Assembly: GCA_049999805.1 (NCBI GenBank)
Contig: JBNGIO010006342.1
Span: 36,255-56,558, forward strand
Length of the DNA: 20,304 nt
DNA from: Folioceros fuciformis
Lineage: Eukaryota > Anthocerotophyta > Anthocerotopsida > Anthocerotales
Reading direction: 5' to 3'
In this document: positions 1 to 13,382 of the stretch, piece after piece
Layout: every line of letters begins with the position of its first letter
Numbering within the stretch: the first letter of the stretch is position 1
Position numbers and translations under genes: made by a program
The notes under the pieces: model-generated
Seen by the model: the letters and a program-made list of their open reading frames with translations, nothing else
Told to the model about the DNA's origin: nothing
Database searches by the model: none

Positions 1-260
1 GCCGGGCTGAGCTGCCTCCGGAAAACAATCTGGAAAAAGTTTCAGATAGGGGTGGCCCAGGCGGAGATGCCATAGCTTCTTGACTTCAGCTTTGTTTGAG
101 GTCCGAGCAAATTGGGCTGATCCGAGGGTTGCATTTGCTTCGAGAGTGTAGAGTTGGTATCTTTCTCTCCGCGGCAGATAACCGAAAGGGACTTGTCATA
201 CAGGTAGATCTCACACTTCTGGGCCTTGAAGTGTACTTCATGACTATCCAAGGTTCCATA
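1..260 (-). mobile_element. Ty1/copia retrotransposon fragment (GAG-pre-integrase region), broken
   Basis: Read on the minus strand, this is the stretch just before integrase in copia-type polyproteins. One frame gives VHFKAQKCEIYLYDKSLSV (about 240-180). After a frameshift near 165-175 another frame gives ERYQLYTLEA and then LWHLRLGHP (about 75-50). The YxLYTLE...LWHxRLGH pattern is the hallmark of the GAG-pre-integrase zinc-binding domain, which in intact elements is followed by the integrase core. The fragment runs off the left window edge, so its other end is unknown. The frameshift and the lack of further polyprotein on the right side mark it as a dead copy. The family call rests on remembered motifs. 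Confidence 0.75.
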
Positions 261-377
261 TGCTTTATCTAGAACTTTTCATACTCTACACTTGGATTCC
301 ACTCGTAGATTCATTAGTATGCTTTGTTGAGGTCATTTTAGAGAGCTGGTCAGAAGAAGCTAATCCTAGGACATAGT

Positions 378-646
378 GGAAGAAGATGAGGAGAAGTGGA
401 GATGGTCATAGTGGAAGAAAATGGGGAGAAATGGAAGAAAATGGGGAGAAGTGGAGATGGACTGCGCAAGTTGTTTGGGAGAGGTTCACACAATCCCTTT
501 CTTTGTCAAAACTTGGAACTCTTTGAACACGTGAATGGGGAGAAGTGGAGATGGTCTGTGCAAGTTGTCTGGCACAGGTTCACACAATATGTGGCACACA
601 TGCAATCCCTTTCTTTGTCAAAACTTGGAACTCTTTGAACATGTAT
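378..646. repeat. Two-copy ~94-bp tandem duplication preceded by short purine-rich repeats
   Basis: Copy A (441-534) and copy B (535-646) both start ATGGGGAGAAGTGGAGATGG and both end in a stretch around CAAAACTTGGAACTCTTTGA. Copy B carries an extra 18 bp (589-606, ATGTGGCACACATGCAAT) that copy A lacks. The block at 378-440 is made of looser repeats of GTGGAAGAAAATGGGGAGAA. No gene function is evident; open frames here arise from the repeats. Confidence 0.85.
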
Positions 647-788
647 GGATTGCTACAACAAGCAACTACATCTTTGAACACGCATGGACTGCTACAACAA
701 GCAACTACATCTTTGAACACGTATGGACTGGTACAACAAGCAACTACATCTTTGAACACATATGGACAGGTACAACAAGCAACTACAA
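634..788. repeat. 39-bp tandem repeat, four copies
   Basis: Copies start at 634, 673, 712 and 751, each beginning TTTGAACA and containing TACAACAAGCAACTACA. Differences between copies are a few bases. The last copy diverges after AACTAC at about 786. Because 39 is a multiple of three, plus-strand frames stay open through the array and would give a 13-residue repeat of the form FEHxWxxTTSNYI, but there is no other sign of a gene. The array continues directly from the 94-bp duplication, whose right end supplies the first TTTGAACA. Confidence 0.9.
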
Positions 789-856
789 GGACACCAAATG
801 AAAATTCTTGGAGGCTTGCTATGTACGAGCAAGCTCATTGGTCACATAGATCCTAG

Positions 857-1649
857 GTTGAGGGAGGAGGACTAAACCATTTCTCAAACTTAGTTTTAGT
901 ATGGAATCCCTCATGCACGTATATACACACATGCCAAACAAAGCTAGCCTTAAGATATGGTGAGGGCATACCTCAACCACACTTGTCTATCTTGATAATC
1001 ATTCTTATTGAAATCACATTTGCTAAACTAATAATGGCTATTCTTAACAAGGTCCATGCACTTGAGAGCAACTTACTACAAATCCCCACTATAACTAGCA
1101 TACCCTAGGTTGAAGCAGTGGATTTGCAATGCCCTAGAGGAAGCCCCATGCTACCTAATTTGCCTAGATTGCCATTTGAGTTTCTATATGCCCTTATCTT
1201 GCAATCTACACTCATCATCATATACAATAATTTCTATTTATAGCAATTGGACTTATGCTATCATGCAAAGTACATATGCCCTAGGTAGTTGATGCAGACA
1301 CAAAGTCAAATGCCATTTAAGAGTGAAACAAAGCAAAACTTCTAGACATAGTGGGTCTTTAAGTGAGAGAGGTTCATAATATCTTCCCTAATGAAGAAAT
1401 CAAGTGGTAGCAAAATCTTGCAACTCCTTTTGGAAGGACTTCCTTAAGACAAAATGCCAGTTGGCCCTTCTATCTAGGCTTTAGCTTAGCTCATACCTCA
1501 CGCTTCAATGTATTCAGCCTCATAAACTAATCACTATAGCATAGTGTGAACACTTATATATCTTGATTTAAAACTTCCTTCTTGGAAAGCTTGTGGTGGA
1601 CCATCTTGGTCAAGTAGTATCTCGGACATCAACTAGCTCGCGGTTATTG
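857..1649. other. AT-rich intergenic stretch, no gene seen
   Basis: No open frame with recognisable family sequence and no RNA gene was found. A 60-residue plus-strand ORF (1110-1292) has ordinary random composition. This probably is decayed repeat sequence. Confidence 0.6.
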
Positions 1650-1865
1650 TAGGGCCTTGTCATCCACCTCACAATCCTGCTTTATAATGTCACTTGTCAT
1701 ACTGAAGCCTAAGATTGCAACTTCCATGTCTAAGGGCATACAAGCAATTGTTTCATATACCAGGTCAAATGGTGAATCATTAAGCCTATTACGGCTTGTG
1801 TTCCAATTTGTATACCTTAGAGAGCTCCAAAGAGGTGAGAATCCCACCTTTGTGATTCCTTCTCC
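1650..1865 (-). mobile_element. Probable Ty3/gypsy integrase C-terminal remnant
   Basis: An open minus-strand frame of 91 codons (1919 to 1644) contains SPFDLVYETIACMPLDMEV, preceded by LWSSLRYTNWNTS. This resembles the integrase end of plant Ty3/gypsy elements, where a W-A-x-R-T segment is followed by SPF-x-LVYG and a proline-hydrophobic-acidic stretch. The glycine after LVY is replaced by glutamate, and no neighbouring reverse transcriptase or RNase H is visible. It is therefore at most a short fragment. It could be an unrelated chance ORF. Confidence 0.45.
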
Positions 1866-1935
1866 CAAAGTTTTAAGAGGTCCAACCCAACCTTCTCCCA
1901 ACGTTGCACACCCTCTCAATTCAAAATGTGTTTAG

Positions 1936-3060
1936 GAATTTGTAACGAATCTAACTATGTAGTTAGATTGCAAATACATAAGGACATAGAACCTACAATA
2001 TTTTTACCAACAAAACACAAACACAAACAAGGTCTCTTAAGCAGTGCATACACTCCTTGTCTCTATTTTTTAGAGTGTGAAAATAAGGGTCTATCAATAG
2101 GAAAAAGTAATTTGATTTGAGTAAGAAGTTTGGAATGAAACTATGTATTTCAAGGTCTTTATACTTTCTCTCTCCACAATCTATCACCTTCTTTATAAAA
2201 ACCACAAATTTGAGAGTTAAATAGGATGACTACTATGTCCATGTTCCACACCAAGGACTCCATTGAGTATCTTATCTAAGAAAAACGCCTTAGCCATAGC
2301 TGGGAGGTCATTGAGGTCATAACAACTTCCAAGTATCTGGACATCCATCTAGCAAGTTAGAGCAATGTCAAGAAATCAAAATGCATCTTGTGAGAGCAAC
2401 GTGATCTCAAAGGGAACAATTGTGTGTATACATCCAGCTTCTTGAAAATCACCAAAGCCTCTAATGTAGCATTGCAAAATGTGAAGGCTTAATTGCTCAT
2501 ATCCAAATTCATGCTGTTTTAGCAAAATAAAGAAGGATTTTCCAATTTTGCCAAGCTCATCGGCAAAATTGGTGAAACTCCCAAGAAAGCATCTAAAATG
2601 GCATATTCTAAGTTTTGGCTATGGCAAAACTAGAATTTCACAAGCCTATTTTGTTTAAGGAACCAAGCTATTCATGAACCCTAGCTAGCTTATCTCACAT
2701 GTTGTTCCAATACATATATGAAAGAAGGGGAGAAGATACTACTGCTACAAGTGCAATGAACTTAAGATGCTATTAACCCACCTTCAATTCTTCTCCCCTC
2801 CAGCCACCATTTAAAATTTAGAATGGAGATTTTAGGATCCATATGGCATGCATCACAATAGGGCACCATGGGGAAAAGTGGAGAAAATTGCATTTGGTGA
2901 AGACAACAAGTTGGAAATGCAAGACTAAAGACTATTATAGAGAGGAGGTATAATAATGCATTCAAAGCTCCCAGTCATTACCAATTGATCATTTAAGATA
3001 GAAGAATTATCATAGCAAAAATATCTGTGATGGTCGCGTGTAGCATTTAATTATCAACTA
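1936..3060. other. AT-rich intergenic stretch, no gene seen
   Basis: Short ORFs on both strands (for example 1993-2205 and 2762-2965, both minus) are low-complexity and match nothing I know. The only structured element noticed is the inverted repeat at 2542-2572. Composition changes to GC-richer sequence at about 3065. Confidence 0.6.
2542..2572. repeat. Perfect 11-bp inverted repeat with 9-base loop
   Basis: CCAATTTTGCC (2542-2552) and GGCAAAATTGG (2562-2572) are exact reverse complements around the loop AAGCTCATC. It could form a hairpin or be a remnant of a small inverted-repeat transposon. There is no adjacent gene to attach it to. Confidence 0.7.
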
Positions 3061-3064
3061 GGAG

Positions 3065-3961
3065 TTCTATACAGCTATGGTACGACATATGCCTGGCCGG
3101 CCTCTCGGGATATCCATTGTGGCGGTGCTTGGCGAAACGTACAACCGTTTGACTGGTCTCGGTCGAAATGATCCCGTCCACACTGCATATTCTACTCTAA
3201 AACCTTTCTTTCTCATTCAAGCCAAGTCAAGTCCTTTTCGACCCGCCACACATGCCCGTTCACACATGTAACTCGTTCTGCCCTGTCTTTCTACGTCCAT
3301 TCTGGTCTTCCAGAGTGGCGTCTTAGGAAGGGAGTCTGTGCGCGCGGTCAGGTCTGGGCCGTGCTGAACTTGGGCATCAGAATAAAGTAGTAGTAATGTG
3401 GTTTCGTGAAGAATCCAGAGTGTGGGCTCGAATGCTCCCGAATCCGGAAGAGACAAAGTGGGCAGTAGGACCAGATTTTGGGCCGATCCCGAATGTGCAA
3501 GACCAGAGCAGGTAGCTGGATCAGATCGAATTGCTTGGACTAGTAGGTTGCATTCTACCCGTCAAAGAAGAGCGTTAGGGGGATCTATTACGGGGGGAAT
3601 CGGACGGAGTACTACGGTCATAGAGGATATTTATGCTGCCTTTTGTGAACTGGACCAGGGCACACTAGGCAGCATGAATCATACAGGAAGGGCATGAGGG
3701 GAAAGGAGAAGAAAGTGAGCAGACAAGGGTGGTCATATTGTACGGGCACCCGTTTCAGGTCGTACCTATTGCACGGGCAAATCAGGCCAGGGGGCCAACG
3801 CCGGCCGCTGAGAGGAGTCTAGATAACCTTTGGGCCAGATGAAGTCCGGTTCATAAGCGTGTCGAGGGAGAGGTGCTTTGCTCTCTTTTGGCCCTGGTCG
3901 AGGCTGGAAAGGGACAATGGGAAGCGCTGAGCCTCCTGGTGTGCAGCCGGTGTCAGTATTT
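3065..3961. other. GC-richer region upstream of the transporter pseudogene
   Basis: This 0.9-kb stretch is clearly richer in G+C than the sequence to its left and presumably holds the old promoter and leader of the NPF gene. Open plus-strand frames at 3077-3271 and 3422-3697 show no family features. A plus-strand frame open from 3878 runs into exon 1 of the transporter. I see no convincing TATA box. Confidence 0.45.
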
Positions 3962-6110
3962 ATGGAGGGCCGCAACGGCAATGGCTACTACGGCCTGAAT
4001 CACACAATGGAATTGGGTTCTGAAGGAGAATTCACTCAGGACGGTCCTGTAGACTACAGGGGCAGGCCTGCCAGGAAGGCCAGCTCGGGAGGATGGAAGG
4101 CTTGCTTCTTCCTCCTGGGTGGGTGCCATCGCAATTCACGACTTGTAGATTGCGGGCCACGACTTTTGAACTCTATCGCAACAGAGTTGTGGGTGTCGTT
4201 GTTGTAGATAAGGAGCGATAAAATGTTGCTGATTGTAAAGTTGCTGAATGTCATTGATCAGGGATGGACTTGACAGACAGGATGAGCCTCTACGGCATTT
4301 TCTCTAATCTGGTGACTTACTTGACGGAAGTGCAGGGAATAGGCCTGGCGGCTGCTGCCAAAGACGTCAACAATTGGACGGGAACCGTCTTGTTCTCTGC
4401 AGTGCCGGGGGCGTTTCTGGCCGACGCATTTTGGGGCCGCTATAACTCAATTGCGTTCTGGGGTATGGTCAACCTCCTCGTAAGTGACTGACATTCTCAA
4501 CCACATTGCAGTGTCCAGGACTCAGATCGAGCTGACCGTGATGGACGTGGCATGGCTTCAGGGACACATCATGCTGGTGTGCAGCGTGACGGTGGATTGG
4601 TTGAGGCCCCCCTGTCTAGCCGACTCCACTATTCCCTGCACGCCCATCGGCGACGCATCTTCTTCCTCCTCTCCCTCTACGTCGTTGCTTTGGGGACGGG
4701 AATGATGATGCCGTCTACTACTTGCCTGGGAGCCGCGCAATTCGACCAGGAGGAGCCGAAGGAGGCCCCGCTCGTAAACTCGTTTTTCAACTGGTGGTTC
4801 GCAATGCTGGCAGCGGGAATCGTGCTGTCCGTGACACTGGTGGTCTACATCCAGGATTTCGTGAGCTGGGGCTGGGGATTCGGCGTCCCCACACTCTTCA
4901 TTGCTGTTGCACTTGGCTTCTTCTTCACTGGTACAGGAACCGTGTGGTGGAAGGCAGTCCCTTCACCCAGGTCGCCTAGGTCCTGGTTGCTGCACTCCGG
5001 AAATGGAGGGTCCCGATTCCTGACGACCCCCAGCTTCTGTACGAAGTTCCCGGCAGGAAGCATCTGAATCCCAACAGAAGGCAAATGCTGCACACCGGCT
5101 CCTTCACGTAAGCCCTGGCCAGTCCCAACTCTCCGTCGCACAAGTGCTGTTCCTCAATTCAAGCCATGTGCAAGCTTGTACAAGTTTGCGGCTGCATCTG
5201 GGCTCAACCAAAGTCTAGAGTGTTTTTCACCTTCCAGGTTCTTAGACAAGGCGGCGACTGTGGGCACGGCCGACGAGAAATGCGACCCCTGGAAGACCTG
5301 CACTGTGACACAAGTGGAAGACGTGAAGCTGTTTCTCCGGGTACTTCCTTTCTGGGTGACGCAGGTCGTCTTCTATTCAAGTTACGCCCACCTCGGTACT
5401 CTCTTCACCAAGCAGGGCAGCACCATGGACAACAAACTGGGCGCGCCCACTTCCACATCCCTCCAGCCTCCTTCCAGTTCTTCGCCCAAGTCACTGTCAT
5501 GATCTCCCTTCCCCTTTACGACAGGTTCTTCGTCCCCTTCGCCCGCAAATACACTGGCAAGCCCGGAGGGATCACAGTCCTCCAGCGTATGGGAATAGGA
5601 TACGCGTTGTCATGCCTTTCGATGGTGTGCGCAGCTCTCACGGAGAGGCAGAGGCTGCAGTATATGTGGGACCACGGCCTCGAAGCGCACCCTCGCACCA
5701 AGCTGCCTCTCAGTATCTTCCGACTTCTCCCCCAGTACAGCTTCACAGGGCTTTCGGAGGCGTTCACCATGGTGGCAGGATCCCCGTTCTCCTACGGTGA
5801 GAGTCCAGATCACATGTGGACTGTGGGTGTTTCCATGAGTTTGTCAGCCTCTGGAGCTGGGAACTTTCTCAGCGCCGGCTTCATCTCTCTCACATCCCAC
5901 TTCACGGAGAGGAACGGGAATTATGCGTGGGTCGGGGCGAACATCAACGCCTCCAGCCTGGATACCTTCTACTGGTTCCTGGCTATCAAGGATGCGGTAA
6001 ATATCATCGTCTTCCTGTTCCTGGCCTCCAGGTACAGGTACAAGGAGACAGAGACCTGCGTCGTCACGCGGACTGAGCTTCCTCCAGAAAACATTCATCC
6101 AACTCAATAA
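3962..6110 (+). pseudogene. NPF: NRT1/PTR-family (NPF) proton-coupled transporter, broken by three frameshifts and a stop
   Basis: NPF proteins are 12-helix plasma- or vacuolar-membrane symporters for nitrate, peptides or hormones. Modelled exons: 3962-4118, 4262-4479, 4562-5107, 5238-6110; introns are GT-AG and phases match. Total 1794 nt fits the usual 550-600 residues. Family signatures in order: FTQDGPVDYRGRP and GGWKACFFLLG (exon 1); DRMSLYGIFSNLVTYLTEV and KDVNNWTG (exon 2); YVVALGTG, QFDQEEPKE, SFFNWWF, GWGFGVPT (exon 3); RFLDKAATV, FHIPPAS, QRMGIGYALS (exon 4). Breaks: frame changes at about 4639-4650, 4933-4945 and 5440-5447, and an in-frame TAG at 4977-4979 within QVA*VLVAALRK. The proton-coupling ExxE[K/R] motif reads DLTDR. 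The start is taken at 3962; an in-frame ATG at 3917 is possible. Assembly indels could mimic the frameshifts, though not easily the stop. Substrate cannot be told. Confidence 0.9.
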
Positions 6111-6927
6111 GCGCGCTTGCTCTTGGAGGCACGATGTGAACTTTGATAAGCACATCGGTGCTCAGAGTTGCGTGGATTGCTCATCGTCAGAGGGTTTACA
6201 TTGGTGTTCCCACTCCGTAATCTTCAAAGTTCGGTCAGTGGGACATAGCATCCGCATATTCACGCTCGCGAGTGACAACGACTGTACATCACAGCTCCAC
6301 CTGAGACATCGCTGAAAAACTGCTGCTCACGGTCATCAACAGCACCTTGATGCAACAATTGGTGCATGGTCCAGCACTGGGCAGTAGCCTAAATTTGTGA
6401 TTGACCAGGCACATTGTGTGAGGGAAGCGGATGGAAGGTGTCACTGAGATATCAGTTGCCTGTGGAGATTCAGCAAAATTCACACAAGAAAAATCTATAA
6501 GATTTCAAGGGCTACTCCTGTCTGGGAGCTGGAACACTCAGTGATGGCATGACTACAGGAGAAACGGCCACAGCAAGCATCTTCGGCCACAGCAAGAACA
6601 TCTTTGTGTTTCGTGTCTATGCCCTTAAAAAAACCCACACCTGAGAATGATAGCCCTAGCTTGCCATATTTATCAACTATTTTGAGTGATAGACCATCCA
6701 TTGAAGAGTACATAATAATACGCCTCAAACTCCCAAAGGCAGGGTTTCCAAAGTTTTCCATGGTGGAGAGATTCCCGAAATGGGTATGTTCCATTTGCAC
6801 AAGGTCGAAGTTATAGCACAATAAGCAAGAAGCAACTAAACACCTAGTACACATATATATTGTTATTTAAAGGTAGCTATATTAACCCCAGACTTAATAT
6901 TCCGCATGATGTTTGAGACTGCTGGCC
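6111..6927. other. Intergenic stretch between transporter pseudogene and RPS29
   Basis: No recognisable gene. A 119-codon minus-strand frame (6854-6495) is open but matches no family I know. A short direct repeat lies at 6565-6604, where CGGCCACAGCAAG occurs twice 19 bp apart. The left part presumably includes the old 3' untranslated region of the transporter. Confidence 0.5.
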
Positions 6928-6954
6928 TATATATCTTTGTGGCCGACCCTAACT
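6928..6954 (+). promoter_or_regulatory. Putative RPS29 core promoter: TATA-like box and partial telo-box
   Basis: TATATAT lies at 6928-6934 and ACCCTAA at 6946-6952, about 110-135 bp before the RPS29 start codon. Plant ribosomal-protein promoters commonly carry telo-boxes (AAACCCTAA), and the match here is to its core. Transcription would then start near 6960-6970. The following leader has a pyrimidine-rich run (CTTTCTTGTTTCGCTTGCG, about 7001-7019), as is usual for this gene class. Position and motif only; no transcript evidence. Confidence 0.5.
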
Positions 6955-7062
6955 TCTGATCTCGAGTGAAAGTAAAGCTCCCGGGCATCGTACGATCGGT
7001 CTTTCTTGTTTCGCTTGCGTTTCTGTGCTCACGCTCTGAGGCCCGCGGCCGGTATCCTCACC

Positions 7063-7572
7063 ATGGGTCACGAAGCTGTGTGGAACTCGCACCCGAAGAA
7101 GTACGGGCCCGGCTCCCGCACCTGGTAAGCTATTCGCTGCTCAGCGCTCCGCCACCGCAGTGTCGGCTGATCTTGAAGGCTTGTGCTATGGATGGTTTCG
7201 TTTAGGTCTGGACCAATTGTATCCGGGCTTGTTTTAGAGCCGCCGCTCGGAGTGTTTCGGGTGTGACTGAAGAATTACTGTTGCCTGCCTTTGTGTGGTG
7301 CAGCCGGGTCTGTGGCAACGGACATGGCATGATCAGGAAGTATGGTATCATGGCCTGCCGTCAGTGCTTCCGAATCTATGCCAAGGACATTGGCTTCGTC
7401 AAGGTGAGTGGCTCAGCGTGTGCCTATTTTGGGAGCTGCTCTAGGGTTACTCAGGGTCTTTCAGCAAAGCGACTGTCTTGGGCCTGAACTCTTCCTTGGC
7501 GTGGGAAAGCCTGTATTTAGGGTTTATCCTTTTGGTGCTTATGGTTGTCCCGTGCTTGTGCAGTACCGTTAA
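7063..7572 (+). CDS. RPS29: 40S ribosomal protein uS14 (S29), three exons
   Basis: This is a zinc-binding protein of the small cytosolic ribosomal subunit, located in the 40S head near the decoding region. Exons: 7063-7124, 7304-7403 and 7564-7572. All introns are GT-AG (donors GTAAGC and GTGAGT; acceptors follow GTGCAG). The product is 56 residues, the usual length for eukaryotic S29. It begins [20 protein letters not shown]. The four zinc cysteines are C21 and C24 (CRVC) and C39 and C42 (CRQC), followed by the conserved [12 protein letters not shown] and a final YR. The last exon encodes only Tyr-Arg-stop. The start ATG sits in a good context (CACCATGG). No breaks are seen, so this should be a working gene. 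It is followed by PGM on the same strand 1.4 kb downstream. Confidence 0.97.
7517..7525 (-). promoter_or_regulatory. Perfect telo-box in RPS29 intron 2
   Basis: TTAGGGTTT on the plus strand is AAACCCTAA on the minus strand, the full plant telo-box. A second core, TAGGGTT, lies at 7442-7448 in the same intron. Telo-boxes are bound by Myb-type and telomere-repeat-binding factors and are enriched in promoters of translation genes. An intronic pair may act as an enhancer for RPS29, but that is inference. Confidence 0.4.
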
Positions 7573-8300
7573 TGCCATCCAGAAGCCCCCTTGCTGCTTG
7601 AGGAAGCCAAGGGTGGACGGTCAGCAGGGTCAGAATGGATGCTCCTGATGTGAAGATGGCGCAGCTTGTGACAGCGAAGGGTCCATTGTTTGGGCTCATT
7701 TTTGTTTTTCGGTCTGGTCCTCTAATTTGAAGCTGCCACACGTCCAAAGAATTTTTCGGTGGCAGCCTTGAGTTTGTTGATTGATCAACCCTACATGGAA
7801 AAATTTTGTTATGCCTCGTAATTGGTGCTCGTAGGGATTGTGACATAGTTACTAGTTAGTTTGTTTGGTCTCCCCGTCGGACCGTAGGGATCTCACCGTC
7901 TTCGCTGTTTGTGGTCGAGGTCACCGATCTGCTCCACAACGCATCCGACCTCTGAACAAAACTGACTGAAACGAATTGCATGAGGCTCCAGATTTCGCGA
8001 GAACGAGTTATGTTTCGCGAAAGCGCGTCGTGTTGTGCATGAGATTTTGCCGCCCATGGCCCTTTGACTACGCCCTTCTCGCACTCTCCCCACGAAAGTG
8101 ATCGAACACCACAATTCCGAGTCCAAAAGAATTGGGCAGTTCTCATGAATAATTTGAATAATTTTGAACATAATTAGACTGGCCTGACATGCGATCGAAG
8201 ATGATGATCGAAAAGTTGGCAATTTCATTCTAAAATGCCTTCGTAAGAGCTCGCAATTTCATTCTAACATACCCTCTTTTGTCAACGTTGTTGTTTTGGA
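7573..8300. other. Intergenic region after RPS29
   Basis: It starts with the RPS29 3' untranslated region. Overlapping minus-strand ORFs (8146-7856 and 8228-7893) show no family features. Of note are the paired TTTCGCGA motifs (7993-8022) and a 34-bp-spaced direct repeat GCAATTTCATTCTAA (8219 and 8253), just before the repeat array. Confidence 0.5.
7993..8022. promoter_or_regulatory. Paired E2F-like sites
   Basis: TTTCGCGA occurs at 7993-8000 and 8013-8020, exactly 20 bp apart. The second sits in the perfect palindrome TTTCGCGAAA (8013-8022), followed by GCGCG. E2F/DP factors in plants bind TTTSSCGS-type sites. No gene start lies close: PGM is about 960 bp downstream and RPS29 ends about 420 bp upstream. 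Function is therefore uncertain. Confidence 0.3.
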
Positions 8301-8590
8301 TTTCGTCCTATATATGGCATTAGCTAACTAGCATTGTCATCTTGTATATGGCTTAGCCTATCAACTCTATGGTCCTGTATTTGGTCTTGTATATAATATT
8401 AGCCGACTAACATTATCCTGTACATGATATTAGTCGATCAATATTGTGGTCCTCTATATGGTATTTGTTGACCAACGTTTGGTCCAGTATATGTCATCTT
8501 GTATATGGCATTAACCGATTAGTGTTGTGGTCCTGATATGACATTAGTTGATCAACTTGTTATGCTCTATATGATATTAGCCAACTCTTA
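8301..8590. repeat. Degenerate 33-34 bp tandem repeat, about eight copies
   Basis: Units follow the pattern GTATATGGTATTAGYCGATC, then AAYATTGTGGTCCT, with many substitutions. Good copies start near 8411 and 8445, with looser ones on both sides. Two copies carry an extra segment of about 14 bp resembling GTATATGTCATCTT. The array is AT-rich, contains many TATATG steps and ends directly at the TATA-like sequence upstream of PGM. Confidence 0.75.
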
Positions 8591-8591
8591 C

Positions 8592-8610
8592 TATATATAA
8601 TGAACCCTAA
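8592..8610 (+). promoter_or_regulatory. Possible PGM promoter: TATA box plus telo-box core
   Basis: TATATATA (8592-8599) is followed at once by AACCCTAA (8603-8610). If it is used, transcription would start near 8620-8640 and the PGM leader would be about 350 bases. The TATA-like string could instead be the last unit of the adjacent AT-rich repeat array. Confidence 0.4.
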
Positions 8611-8984
8611 ACAAGATATTTGTATTAGGAAGGACGGAGAAGCAAGTGTCCTCTAAGGACTGTAATTATGTATGGATTGTACTTAAGACGAGTTTGGGGT
8701 GAGCAGAAGAGGCATTGCCATGAGACATGAGTTTCCCAATTCCGGTAGCGAAGGGAGAGAGAAGCTGGGCCATTAAAGGCTTCCTGGTGCTGCCATGTAG
8801 GCTGCCAAAGTGGACACTTGTGTGGCCGGCAGCACAGATAACGTGGACCCGCGATTTCCTAAATCGCCTTGCACCCTTGTCGTCAGGTCGGGCCTCCAGC
8901 ATCACCATCTCTAGCTCTCGATCTCGCGGGATTGTGCTTTGAATTCTGCTGCCTCGCACCCTCATCCTGCCGCGGGGAGGAGCC
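8611..8984. other. Putative PGM 5' leader
   Basis: There is no independent gene with support. GC content rises toward the PGM start. The stretch includes several upstream ATGs, and one opens a 71-codon frame (8727-8942) that ends 42 bases before the PGM ATG. Its product matches no family I know. If transcribed, it would be an upstream ORF. Confidence 0.4.

Positions 8985-13382
<4,398 letters not shown>

Noticed and set aside
4484-4561. Extra coding sequence from an alternative acceptor at 4511 in the transporter
   Set aside because: The frame gives a stop soon after; the acceptor at 4561 restores phase 0 and joins NLL to GHIML as expected for the family.
6495-6854. 119-codon minus-strand ORF between the transporter and RPS29
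   Set aside because: No family motif, no splice context and ordinary composition; kept as intergenic.
7856-8228. Two overlapping minus-strand ORFs after RPS29
   Set aside because: No recognisable domain, and they overlap each other in different frames.
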